Positions 1 through 7,822 of a stretch of DNA of 64,000 nucleotides are shown in pieces. The stretch's first letter is position 1; every line of letters starts with the position of its first letter. The notes beneath the pieces are model-generated. The model searched no databases and was not told the DNA's origin. It saw nothing but the letters and a program-made list of their open reading frames with translations. The stretch lies in contig DATDDN010000038.1 of the NCBI GenBank assembly GCA_036523795.1, positions 1-64,000 of the forward strand, given 5' to 3'. Made by a program: the position numbers and the translations under genes. The DNA comes from 39-52-133 sp036523795. GTDB taxonomy: Bacteria; Pseudomonadota; Gammaproteobacteria; Burkholderiales; Gallionellaceae.

Positions 1-98
1 TGATGATCGCCGATGAAGAGAAGGAAATCCGCGCCCACCCGGTGGAGCAAGGCAGCAAGCTGCTGAGCAAGGTGTTTGGTGCAGTGTTGAACAACTGA
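1..98 (+). CDS. C-terminal fragment of an unidentified protein
   Basis: An open frame enters from the left edge and ends at the TGA at 96-98, giving about 31 visible residues, charged at first and ending in VFGAVLNN. An ATG lies at position 3, but no ribosome binding site can be judged because the upstream sequence is missing. It is therefore more likely the tail of a longer gene than a start. The family cannot be named from this piece. It is followed by an inverted repeat rather than by a tightly spaced next gene. Confidence 0.45.
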   Translation, partial: MIADEEKEIRAHPVEQGSKLLSKVFGAVLNN

Positions 99-107
99 AG
101 ACATTTA

Positions 108-247
108 TCCGCAGATTGACGCAGATTAGCAAAACAGAACATTTCTGTTTGCCTGCATCGTGAAGAGCCTATACGGCTGACTTCTCTATCGAGAGCGAAA
201 TCCAGCCAGGAAAATAGAAATCTGCGTCAATCTGCGTAATCTGCGGA
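108..247. repeat. Inverted repeat of the CCGCAGATTACGCAGATT type
   Basis: The left arm (108-128) and right arm (218-247) are inverted copies built from the motif AATCTGCG-T-AATCTGCGGA, with about 90 bases between them. A second copy of the same motif family lies at 63597-63655, between secD and secF. The arrangement matches a dispersed palindromic element. The right arm ends about 20 bases before the start of the DUF853 gene, so it lies in that gene's leader. Confidence 0.8.
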
Positions 248-267
248 CCGCTTTTTAGAGGACTAAC

Positions 268-1764
268 ATGATCGCCCCCCTGCTCATCGCCAAGAATGCT
301 GAACAAGAACTGACCCTGCTGCCGGCCATGGCCAACCGCCACGGCCTGATCACCGGCGCCACGGGTACCGGCAAGACCGTCACCCTGCAATCGCTGGCCG
401 AATCGTTCAGCCGCATCGGCGTGCCAGTGTTCATGTCCGACATCAAGGGCGACCTGTCCGGCCTGGCCAAGGTTGGCGGCGGCAATGCCAAGGTGGGGGA
501 GCGCGTCAGGCAGCTGCAACTGGAAGGCTATGAACATCGCGCCTATCCGGTGACATTCTGGGACGTGTTCGGCGAGATGGGGCATCCGGTGCGCGCCACC
601 GTGTCCGACATGGGCCCGCAACTGATCGGGCGCATGCTCAACCTGAATGACGTGCAGCAGGGCGTGCTGACGCTGGTGTTCAAGATCGCCGATGACAGCG
701 GCCTGCTGCTGCTCGACTTCAAGGACCTGCGCGCCATGGTGCAGCATGTGGGCGACAACGCCAAGGAATTCACCACCGATTACGGCAACGTGTCCGCCGC
801 CAGCATAGGCGCGATCCAGCGCGGCCTGCTGGAACTGGAAGCACAGGGTGCCGAACACTTCTTCGGCGAGCCCATGCTCAACATCGAAGACCTGATGCAG
901 ACGGACAGCAAGGGGCGCGGCATGGTCAACATCCTCGCCGCCGACAAGCTGATGCAGTCGCCCAAGGTGTACTCCACCCTGCTGCTGTGGCTGCTGGCCG
1001 AGCTGTTCGAGCACCTGCCCGAGGCCGGCGACCTGGACAAGCCCAAGCTGGTGTTCTTCTTCGACGAGGCGCACCTGCTGTTCAACGATGCGCCGCCCGC
1101 GCTGCTGGACAAGATCGAGCAGGTGGTGCGGCTGATCCGCTCCAAGGGCGTGGGCGTGTATTTCGTCACGCAGAACCCGGCCGACGTGCCGGACAAGGTG
1201 CTGTCACAGCTGGGCAACCGCGTGCAGCATGCGCTGCGCGCCTTCTCGCCGCGCGACCAGAAGGCGGTGCGCGCCGCCGCCGAAACCATGCGCGACAATC
1301 CGAAGCTGGATGAGGTGGCGGTGATCACCGAGCTGGGCGTGGGCGAAGCGCTGGTATCGCTGCTCGATGCCAAGGGCAGCCCCACCATGGTGGAGCGCGC
1401 CTTCATCGTGCCGCCCGAAGCGCAGATCGGCCCCATCTCAGACGCCGAGCGCAGCGCCATCGTCAAAGCATCCGTGCTGGCCGGCCACTACGAGGAGATA
1501 GTGGATCGCGAATCTGCCTACGAGAAGCTGAAGGGACGCACCGAAGAGAAACAGGCTGCTGCGGCCGGCAATGGCAACGGCGGTGGTCTCGGTGGTTTGC
1601 TCGGCGGCGTGCTGGGGGGCGGGGGCAACGGCGGCCGCCAGCGTCAGGGCGTGGTGGAGGCGCTGGCCAAGAGTGCCGCACGCGCAATCGGCTCGGAGGT
1701 CGGACGCCAGATCATCCGTGGCGTGCTCGGCTCCATACTCGGCGGCGGCAGCAAGCGGCGCTGA
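268..1764 (+). CDS. DUF853 / YjgR-type HerA-like ATPase
   Basis: A 498-residue P-loop ATPase of the HerA/FtsK superfamily, DUF853 group (E. coli YjgR). The Walker A motif GATGTGKT lies at residues 30-37. A Walker B stretch VFFFDEAH lies near residue 262, and a later segment reads VGVYFVTQNP, typical of this family's sensor region. The tail (about residues 430-498) is glycine-rich and contains repeated GGLLGG-like runs. The cellular role of the family is not settled. Relatives are thought to act as hexameric DNA- or protein-pumping ATPases, but nothing here points to a partner nuclease (no NurA-like gene nearby). Start: ATG preceded by AGAGGA. Confidence 0.88.
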   Translation: MIAPLLIAKNAEQELTLLPAMANRHGLITGATGTGKTVTLQSLAESFSRIGVPVFMSDIKGDLSGLAKVGGGNAKVGERVRQLQLEGYEHRAYPVTFWDVFGEMGHPVRATVSDMGPQLIGRMLNLNDVQQGVLTLVFKIADDSGLLLLDFKDLRAMVQHVGDNAKEFTTDYGNVSAASIGAIQRGLLELEAQGAEHFFGEPMLNIEDLMQTDSKGRGMVNILAADKLMQSPKVYSTLLLWLLAELFEHLPEAGDLDKPKLVFFFDEAHLLFNDAPPALLDKIEQVVRLIRSKGVGVYFVTQNPADVPDKVLSQLGNRVQHALRAFSPRDQKAVRAAAETMRDNPKLDEVAVITELGVGEALVSLLDAKGSPTMVERAFIVPPEAQIGPISDAERSAIVKASVLAGHYEEIVDRESAYEKLKGRTEEKQAAAAGNGNGGGLGGLLGGVLGGGGNGGRQRQGVVEALAKSAARAIGSEVGRQIIRGVLGSILGGGSKRR

Positions 1765-1797
1765 CAGTAGGCGCGCAGCTTGCCTGCGCGCCATGTT

Positions 1798-3177
1798 TCA
1801 TTTCACCACGTCGACAGGCAGGCCCTTTTCCTTCCACTCGGGCAGGCCGCCGCGGAACCAGTAGACCTTGCGATAACCCGCCCTGATCGCCGCAGCAGCG
1901 GCCTTGTAGCCCTTCCAGCAGGCGCCGGCGTTGCAGTAGAACACGATGGGGGCGCCCTTTTCCGATGGCAGTCTCGTCAGGTCAAAGCTGTCCTGCAGGT
2001 GATTGAAGGTGATCGCCTTGGCACTCTTCTCCTGGTAAGTCACATTTACCGCCCTGGGTATGTGTCCCTCCTGGTACTCCGAAGGGATACGCGCATCAAT
2101 CACCGGCACACCTTTGCCCTGCAATTCGCTCACCTGCGCGGCAGTCGCCACGGTGGCCCCTTCCAGGCTGAGCGGCGTGTCATTCCAGCTGTTGCGGATC
2201 TGCGGCAGCACACTGCGCTTGATCGGCAGAAAATCCAGCTGCGTCACGTCCATGTCACCAACGCGCAGCCCCCAGCCCAGGAAGTTCAGCAGCGCCTGGC
2301 GGCGCTCCAGGTTGTCGGAGGTCTTCCTGATCACGATGTACGAAGCCGACGCCATCGGCCAGCTGCCTGCGCCCGGCTCATCGGTGGGAACCTCGCAGAA
2401 GCCGTTGGCCGCAGTCCAGCGCACGCCCTGGGTGGCCTCCTCGATGCTGCCGATATGCGGGCTGACAAACTGACCTGCACTGTTCTGCAGCCTCACGTAC
2501 ACCAGGTGATTTTTGCGTACGTAGGAAATCTCGGAATAGCCGATCGAATACGGCGTCTTCCTCACGTAATCCGCCATCGCATACAGGCTTTCCACGGGCT
2601 GTCCGACCGGCCAGTTCAAGGTGACGCCGTAGCCCACGCGCGATTTCCATTCCGGGCTTACCTTAGCCAGATAATTGCTGAACGGGAAGGTGCCGCCGCC
2701 CTCTGCGGTGCGGTGTGCAACTAGGATATTGGCATTGGGCAATTTCAGACTGGGATTGGTGGCGGCGATGGCCGGATCATTCCACCTGGTGATCTTGCCC
2801 AGGAAGATATCGCCCAGCGTCCTCCCATTCAACTGCAGCTGTCCATCGCCCACGCCGGGCAGATTGACCACCGGCGTAATCGCCGTGAGCATGTAGGGGA
2901 ATTGCGCCAGCCCCTGCTTCTCCAGCTCGTCCTTGCTCAGCGGCATGTCGGTATCGCCGAAATCCGCCTTGCCGCTGGCAACCTCGCGCACCCCTTCCAT
3001 GGCATTCACCGCCTGATACTTCACCGTCGTGCCCGGATTCTGCACCGAATAATGTGCCGCCCACTCGTTGAAGACGGGCGCCGGAATACGCCGTCCCACG
3101 CCATTCAGCTCAATGGCACTGGCCCCGATGGGAGCAGCCAGGCACAACACAAGCAACGTTTTCGAGATCAAATTCAT
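1798..3177 (-). CDS. PstS-like substrate-binding protein fused to a rhodanese domain
   Basis: 459 residues from the ATG at 3177, which has AGGTGG upstream; the open frame runs 22 codons further but without a better start. Residues 1-21 form a signal peptide ending in SASA. Residues about 24-320 follow the phosphate-binding PstS fold (PAPVFNEWAAHY, DTDMPLSKDEL, TFPFSNYLAKVS). Residues about 340-459 form a rhodanese domain with an active-site loop starting YCNAGACW, whose first Cys would carry persulfide. The PstS phosphate loop (usually R-S-D-G-S-G-T) reads R-T-A-E-G-G-G-T here, and the usual T-F near the start of the mature domain reads R-I. Ligand preference is therefore uncertain. No pstCAB genes lie nearby. 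Confidence 0.85.
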   Translation of the reverse strand: MNLISKTLLVLCLAAPIGASAIELNGVGRRIPAPVFNEWAAHYSVQNPGTTVKYQAVNAMEGVREVASGKADFGDTDMPLSKDELEKQGLAQFPYMLTAITPVVNLPGVGDGQLQLNGRTLGDIFLGKITRWNDPAIAATNPSLKLPNANILVAHRTAEGGGTFPFSNYLAKVSPEWKSRVGYGVTLNWPVGQPVESLYAMADYVRKTPYSIGYSEISYVRKNHLVYVRLQNSAGQFVSPHIGSIEEATQGVRWTAANGFCEVPTDEPGAGSWPMASASYIVIRKTSDNLERRQALLNFLGWGLRVGDMDVTQLDFLPIKRSVLPQIRNSWNDTPLSLEGATVATAAQVSELQGKGVPVIDARIPSEYQEGHIPRAVNVTYQEKSAKAITFNHLQDSFDLTRLPSEKGAPIVFYCNAGACWKGYKAAAAAIRAGYRKVYWFRGGLPEWKEKGLPVDVVK

Positions 3178-3213
3178 TTGCCACCTGTAACTGTCGAAAA
3201 AAAAGAAGACACC

Positions 3214-3236
3214 TGCCGCAAGCCAGGCTTGCGGCA
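3214..3236 (-). promoter_or_regulatory. Leader hairpin followed by a U-rich tract
   Basis: A near-perfect inverted repeat, TGCCGCAAGCC-A-GGCTTGCGGCA, lies in the leader of the PstS-rhodanese gene. On the minus strand it is followed within about nine bases by a run of eight T residues, about 35 bases before the ATG. It could be an attenuator or weak terminator. The gap between stem and U-tract is longer than usual for an intrinsic terminator. Confidence 0.4.
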
Positions 3237-3432
3237 CATGCACCCGTCAATTCAAAGGAAGATGCTGCGTTGCGTGGAAAACCGGAACGCGCCCCCGGAC
3301 GTAACGCGACCGTCATGGGACTGGGGATGGGAATGCATTTTACAGCAGGCAGGCCGCGAAGCCAGTTGCAGAGCGCCTTCAGGCATCAGGTGAGCACATG
3401 CTCTTCAGGGTTAAGGCAGGGATCAGCGTGAG

Positions 3433-4593
3433 CTACACATCAGGAAACACCAGCTCATTGCTTCCTGGACATACCCGGCGTGGCGATTCGCGCGAGGTAT
3501 CCATGCAGCCGCCCGCAAGATACACGCCCTTGGGGTCGCGTAGGCGCTGCATCAGTTCCAGTATCCGGGCGCATTGCTCGGGGTCCTGCTGCGATTGCTG
3601 CACCAGTGCGGCCACGCGCTGCTCGTCCATCTGCAGCTCGCCGGCCGCATCGCGGTAGGTGGCATTGCGCCAGTGAAACAGTTCCAGACACTTGCTGTCC
3701 AGGGTATAGGTCTTGCCGGCTTCCCAGAAATTGCTGAATTCGCCGCTGCCCAGGTACAGCACCCAGGAGCCCTCATAACCGGTCACGTCGGAGGAATGCG
3801 AGTCGGGATTGCGGAACCAGACGCGATCGCCGGGAACGTAATAGCGCGCCGGCAGCGGTTCTTCCATGGAGCCGTGCTCGCGCAGAAACACCTCATGGAA
3901 ACGCCCGGACATGATGGCGCGCCGCTCCCACTGACGCTGCAGCTGATTGTAGAGGTCGGGGTTGCTGTGGCTGATCTCCTGCGCGATGGCCAGCAGGATG
4001 ATGTATTCGGTGGCGCGATAGCAGGAGAAGGAATAGCACTTGCCGGAGGCGTCCGGCTGCGTGGCTTTTTCCAGCGCCGTGATCAGCGGACTGCCCGGCA
4101 GCAGGATGAAGCCGCGCTCCTCGTCGTAGGTCCAGTAGGCTTCGGGGCGCTCCGCTGCCTCGGTGCTGAAGCTGAGCGCAGTCTTGCGCGCAGCCTGCAC
4201 GATGTTGCGACGGATGCGCACTGCCGCCAGCAGCTCCTGCGCGGAGGGAAATTCCAGCGCCACTGGCGACAGCAGCATGGCGAGCAGGATCTCGCGCTCC
4301 AGGTCGTCGCTGTTTTCAAAGGGATGCAGCTGCAGCTGCCGCGTCAGCTGCAGGGTATCGCCGTCCGGCGCCCAGGCCTCGGCAAGGTCGGGATGCAGGC
4401 ACAGACCGACGGCATGCCGGTCAGCCGCGTACTGGGTGATGTATTGCTCGATCTGCAATTCAGCCAGCCTCTGCAGCACCGCTGCCACATCCTGGGCCCT
4501 GGCCTCGGGCAGGCTAATGCCGCGGTATTGGGCGCCCGCGCTGAAATGCGCGGGGATCTCCTCCCGGTGCACTCGTGCCGTCATCGTACTCAC
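3433..4593 (-). CDS. Tgl-like protein-glutamine gamma-glutamyltransferase (transglutaminase) homologue
   Basis: 386 residues from a GTG at 4593, chosen because GGGAGAG sits six bases upstream; an ATG follows three codons later. From memory of Bacillus Tgl (about 245 residues), several segments align in order: RRNIVQAARKT, AYWTYDEERGFILL, CYSFSCYRATEYIILLAI, GDRVWFRNPD and GSWVLYLGSGEF. The Cys in SFSC (about residue 191) lines up with the Tgl nucleophile. The neighbouring Glu that forms its dyad reads Ser here, and the second Glu partner (in the family's RGEN motif) is also not evident. Tgl crosslinks spore coat in Bacillus, but no spore context exists here. The first ~110 residues are an added region of unknown role. 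Confidence 0.6.
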   Translation of the reverse strand: MSTMTARVHREEIPAHFSAGAQYRGISLPEARAQDVAAVLQRLAELQIEQYITQYAADRHAVGLCLHPDLAEAWAPDGDTLQLTRQLQLHPFENSDDLEREILLAMLLSPVALEFPSAQELLAAVRIRRNIVQAARKTALSFSTEAAERPEAYWTYDEERGFILLPGSPLITALEKATQPDASGKCYSFSCYRATEYIILLAIAQEISHSNPDLYNQLQRQWERRAIMSGRFHEVFLREHGSMEEPLPARYYVPGDRVWFRNPDSHSSDVTGYEGSWVLYLGSGEFSNFWEAGKTYTLDSKCLELFHWRNATYRDAAGELQMDEQRVAALVQQSQQDPEQCARILELMQRLRDPKGVYLAGGCMDTSRESPRRVCPGSNELVFPDV

Positions 4594-4787
4594 TGCAATC
4601 TCTCCCGAAACAGCCACATCCATTGCTTGCGGGCCCTCGCCGTCAAGAAGGGCCGGCAATCGCTAGCGCAGGCTGTCACGCAATGACCGCCTGCACACTG
4701 CGACAGATTAACTGATTCCGGGAGAATCTGAGTGAAGACCCCGTCAAAGCCTCCCGCAGCGGCGACTCGCAAAAATCGTGATGCAGG

Positions 4788-5360
4788 TCATGCGCGGCTG
4801 TCGCCAGCCTGGAAGCCGGCAGCCTCTTTCAGCGTGACGCGTTCCACCATCACGCTGTCCTTGCCATCGCTCAGCCATACCTGCCCATCCTGGATGGTGC
4901 ATTGCAGCTGCATGGTGCGCTGGGCCAGTGTGGCCAGGGCGCGCGTGCCCTCGGGCAGCAGGCTGATCACCGTGAGGTTCTTCTGGCGCTCGAACTGGCT
5001 GCGGTTCTGCTCGAACCACATCTCCGCGGTGCGTCCGCCGTAGCAGTACACCACCACCTGGGCGGCGCGGCCGCACGCCTTGCGCACCAGCTTCTCGTCC
5101 GGCAGGCCCACGTCTATCCACAGCATGATGGCGCCGGTCAGGTCCTTCTGCCACAGGTCCGCCTCGTCCTCCTCGGTCATGCCCTGTCCGAATTCCAGGT
5201 ATTCGTGCGCGTGCAGGGCGAAAGCCAGCAGGCGCACCATCATGCGTTCGTCGGTCTCGGAGGGATGCCGCGCTAGAGTCAGTGCGTGATCCTGGTAATA
5301 GTTGCGCTCCATGTCTGCGATCTGCAGGCTGGCTTTGAACACGGTTGCTTTGATGGCCAT
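4788..5360 (-). CDS. yaeQ: YaeQ family protein
   Basis: 190 residues, the usual length for YaeQ. The start MAIKATVFKASLQIADMERN and the internal DERMMVRLLAFALHA and GLPDEKLVRKACGRA are characteristic of the family, which has a PD-(D/E)XK-nuclease-like fold of unsettled function. The gene lies 20 bases after arfB, the same order as yaeQ-arfB in enterobacteria, which supports both calls. It is likely the last gene of the prfC-S4-arfB-yaeQ run. Confidence 0.9.
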   Translation of the reverse strand: MAIKATVFKASLQIADMERNYYQDHALTLARHPSETDERMMVRLLAFALHAHEYLEFGQGMTEEDEADLWQKDLTGAIMLWIDVGLPDEKLVRKACGRAAQVVVYCYGGRTAEMWFEQNRSQFERQKNLTVISLLPEGTRALATLAQRTMQLQCTIQDGQVWLSDGKDSVMVERVTLKEAAGFQAGDSRA

Positions 5361-5380
5361 GAATTGATTCCGGGATGAGG

Positions 5381-5794
5381 CTACTGCACGACCCTGCCGC
5401 GCAGGCTCTTGATCGCGCCGCGCCGGGTCTTGTTGTCCACGCGCGCCTTCTGCGAGCTGCGCGACGGTTTGGTGGCAACGCGTTTTTTGGGCAGCACCGC
5501 CACGGACTGCAGCATGGCCTTGAGGCGGCGCAAGGCTTCGTTGCGGTTCTGTTCCTGGTTGCGGAATTCCTGCGCCTTGATGACGATGACGCCATCCTTG
5601 GTGATGCGCTGGTCGCGCAATTCGAACAGGCGCGCCTTCAGCTCCTCTGGCAGCGTGGAGGCGCGAATGTCGAAACGCAGGTGCACTGCGCTCGACACCT
5701 TGTTGACGTTCTGCCCGCCCGCCCCTTGCGCACGCACTGCAGTCAGCTCAATCTCGCTGTCGGCAATGATGATGTTGTGGGCGATGTACAGCAT
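5381..5794 (-). CDS. arfB: Alternative ribosome-rescue factor ArfB (YaeJ)
   Basis: A codon-independent peptidyl-tRNA hydrolase that releases peptides from ribosomes stalled on mRNAs lacking a stop codon. The GGQ catalytic motif is visible in AQGAGGQNVNKVSSAVHLRF (about residues 23-42). The basic C-terminal tail (KKRVATKPSRSSQKARVDNK...RRGAIKSLRGR) is the part that enters the empty mRNA channel. The 137-residue length fits the family. Its ATG lies three bases after the stop of the S4 gene, so it is probably co-translated with it. It shares the transcript with release factor 3, a coherent termination/rescue grouping. Confidence 0.93.
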   Translation of the reverse strand: MLYIAHNIIIADSEIELTAVRAQGAGGQNVNKVSSAVHLRFDIRASTLPEELKARLFELRDQRITKDGVIVIKAQEFRNQEQNRNEALRRLKAMLQSVAVLPKKRVATKPSRSSQKARVDNKTRRGAIKSLRGRVVQ

Positions 5795-5797
5795 CGC

Positions 5798-6019
5798 CTA
5801 GCCCGCCACCACCGTGATGCGCACGTCGCCCAGCGTCACCACCGAGCCGGCATGCACCTTGCGCGTCTTGCGCAGCTCCACCTCGCCATCCACCGACACC
5901 ACGCCTTCGGCAACCAGCGCCTTGCCGGCGCCGCCGCTGTCGCACACGCCCACCAGCTTGAGCAGCTGGTTGAGCTCGACGTAGTCGCCACGCAATTCGA
6001 ATTCGACTTCCTGCATCAT
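5798..6019 (-). CDS. Small S4-domain RNA-binding protein (YbcJ-like)
   Basis: 73 residues, essentially a single S4 RNA-binding domain (YVELNQLLKLVGVCDSGGAGKALVAEG followed by a beta hairpin with VSVDGEVELRKTRKV). The length and fold match E. coli YbcJ-type proteins. The start ATG overlaps the TGA of prfC as ATGA, and the stop is three bases from the arfB start. The gene is therefore translationally coupled on both sides. A role near the ribosome is likely from context, but no specific function is known. Confidence 0.85.
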   Translation of the reverse strand: MMQEVEFELRGDYVELNQLLKLVGVCDSGGAGKALVAEGVVSVDGEVELRKTRKVHAGSVVTLGDVRITVVAG

Positions 6020-7647
6020 AATTTAACTGCGTGTTCGCGCGTGGTATGGAACACGACCTTGGGCCAGCGCTCCTGCGTCAGCCTGAGGTTCACGCTGTTG
6101 GGCGCCAGATAGGCCAGGTTGCCGGCCGCGTCGATGCACAGGTTGTGCGACAGCGCTTTCTGGAAGTCGGCAAAGATCTTGGCGTCATCGCAGGTCACCC
6201 AGCGCGCGGTATTCACGCTGGCACCCTCGAACATCGCATCCACGCCGTATTCGCCCTGCAGGCGGCTGGCCACCACGTCGAACTGCAGCATGCCGACCGC
6301 ACCGAGGATCAGGTCGCCGCCGTCCACTGGCTTGAACACCTGCACCGCGCCCTCTTCACCCAGCTGCTGCAGGCCCTTCTGCAACTGCTTCACCTTCATC
6401 GGGTTGCGGATGCGCACGGTCTGGAAGAAATCCGGCGCGAAATAGGGAATGCCGGTGAACTGCAACAGCTCGCCCTCGGAGAAGCTGTCGCCGATCTGCA
6501 TGTTGCCATGGTTGGGCAGGCCGATGATGTCGCCGGCATAGGCTTCTTCCACCAGCTCGCGGCTGGAGGCCATGAAGGTCACCACGCTGGATACGCGTAT
6601 CTCTTTGCCGATGCGCAGGTGCTTGACCTTCATGCCGCGCTCGAAGTGGCCGGAGCACACGCGCAGGAAAGCGATGCGGTCGCGATGGTTGGGGTCGATA
6701 TTGGCCTGGATCTTGAACACGAAGCCGGAAAATTTCGGCTCGGTGGGATTCACAGCACGCACCGAAGCATCGCGTTCGCGCGGCGCCGGTGCCCATTCCA
6801 GCAACGCGTTGAGGATCTCGCGCACGCCGAAGTTGTTGATGGCGGAACCGAAGAACACCGGCGTCTGCTTGCCGGCCAGGAAGGCCTGCAGGTCGAAGGG
6901 ATGCGAGGCACCATGCACCAGCTCCACTTCCATCTTGAGCTGCTCGATCTCCAGCGGAAAGCGCTCGGCCAGCACCGGGTTGTCGATGCCCTTGATCACT
7001 TCCACCTCGCCGTCGGCGCGCTCTTCGCCGGGCGTGAACAGAAGAATCTCGTCGCGCAGGATGTGGTACACGCCGCGGAAGGTCTTGCCCATGCCCAGCG
7101 GCCAGGTGACCGGCGCGCACTGGATCTTCAGCACCGACTCCACCTCGTCCAGCAGCTCCAGCGGATCGCGCACTTCGCGGTCCATCTTGTTCATGAAGGT
7201 GAGGATGGGCGTGTCGCGCATGCGGCACACATCCAGCAGCTTGATGGTCTGCGCCTCCACGCCCTTGGCCGCGTCGATCACCATCAGTGCCGAGTCCACT
7301 GCGGTGAGCACGCGGTAGGTGTCCTCGGAGAAGTCCTGGTGGCCGGGGGTGTCGAGCAGGTTCACCACATGGTCGCGGTACTCGAACTGCATCACCGACG
7401 AAGCCACCGAGATGCCGCGCTGCTTCTCGATCTCGAGGAAGTCAGAGGTGGCGTGACGGCCGCTCTTGCGCGCCTTGACCGCGCCGGCCAGCTGGATCGC
7501 GCCGGAGAACAGCAGCAGCTTTTCGGTGAGCGTGGTCTTGCCTGCGTCCGGGTGGGAGATGATGCCGAAGGTGCGGCGGCGCGCCACTTCGCGCGCGATC
7601 TGTGCGCTGGAAGCGGCGCCGGTGCTGGTAGTAACTTCAGAATTCAT
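6016..7647 (-). CDS. prfC: Peptide chain release factor 3
   Basis: A 543-residue translational GTPase that removes RF1/RF2 from ribosomes after termination. The G1 motif SHPDAGKTT is followed by the switch region RGISVASS, DTPGHQDFSEDTYR and the NKMDRE motif, all in canonical order. The start is the ATG at 7647 with AAGGCAG upstream; an upstream in-frame codon at 7683 lacks such a site. It is the first gene of a minus-strand run with the S4 protein, arfB and yaeQ, joined by an ATGA overlap at 6016-6019. Confidence 0.96.
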   Translation of the reverse strand: MNSEVTTSTGAASSAQIAREVARRRTFGIISHPDAGKTTLTEKLLLFSGAIQLAGAVKARKSGRHATSDFLEIEKQRGISVASSVMQFEYRDHVVNLLDTPGHQDFSEDTYRVLTAVDSALMVIDAAKGVEAQTIKLLDVCRMRDTPILTFMNKMDREVRDPLELLDEVESVLKIQCAPVTWPLGMGKTFRGVYHILRDEILLFTPGEERADGEVEVIKGIDNPVLAERFPLEIEQLKMEVELVHGASHPFDLQAFLAGKQTPVFFGSAINNFGVREILNALLEWAPAPRERDASVRAVNPTEPKFSGFVFKIQANIDPNHRDRIAFLRVCSGHFERGMKVKHLRIGKEIRVSSVVTFMASSRELVEEAYAGDIIGLPNHGNMQIGDSFSEGELLQFTGIPYFAPDFFQTVRIRNPMKVKQLQKGLQQLGEEGAVQVFKPVDGGDLILGAVGMLQFDVVASRLQGEYGVDAMFEGASVNTARWVTCDDAKIFADFQKALSHNLCIDAAGNLAYLAPNSVNLRLTQERWPKVVFHTTREHAVKL

Positions 7648-7711
7648 GGAACTGCCTTGAAAACAAACGGGTAAAGGGCGCAAGTCTAATGGCTGCGCCG
7701 GTTAAAGTCTA

Positions 7712-7822
7712 AGGAAACTCTGATTAAGTCTGATTTGTCGTTCCCGCGCAGGCGGGAACCCAGTTAAATCAACCAGCTGGATCCCCGCCTGCGCGGGGAT
7801 GACGACTCAATCAGAGTTTCCC
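7712..7822. mobile_element. MITE-like element, 111 bp, with TA at both ends
   Basis: Terminal inverted repeats AGGAAACTCTGATTAAGTC (left) and GACTCAATCAGAGTTTCCC (right) match at 17 of 19 positions. TA dinucleotides flank both ends (7710-7711 and 7823-7824), as expected for IS630/mariner-type insertion. The interior holds a second pair, GTTCCCGCGCAGGCGGGAAC and its relative CCCCGCCTGCGCGGGG. No protein is encoded. The right end forms part of the stop codon of the YchJ-like gene. Confidence 0.7.

Noticed and set aside
7716..7820. CRISPR-like repeat
   Set aside because: The symmetric pieces form one inverted-repeat element and not regularly spaced direct repeats with spacers. No CRISPR array or cas gene is found anywhere in the window.
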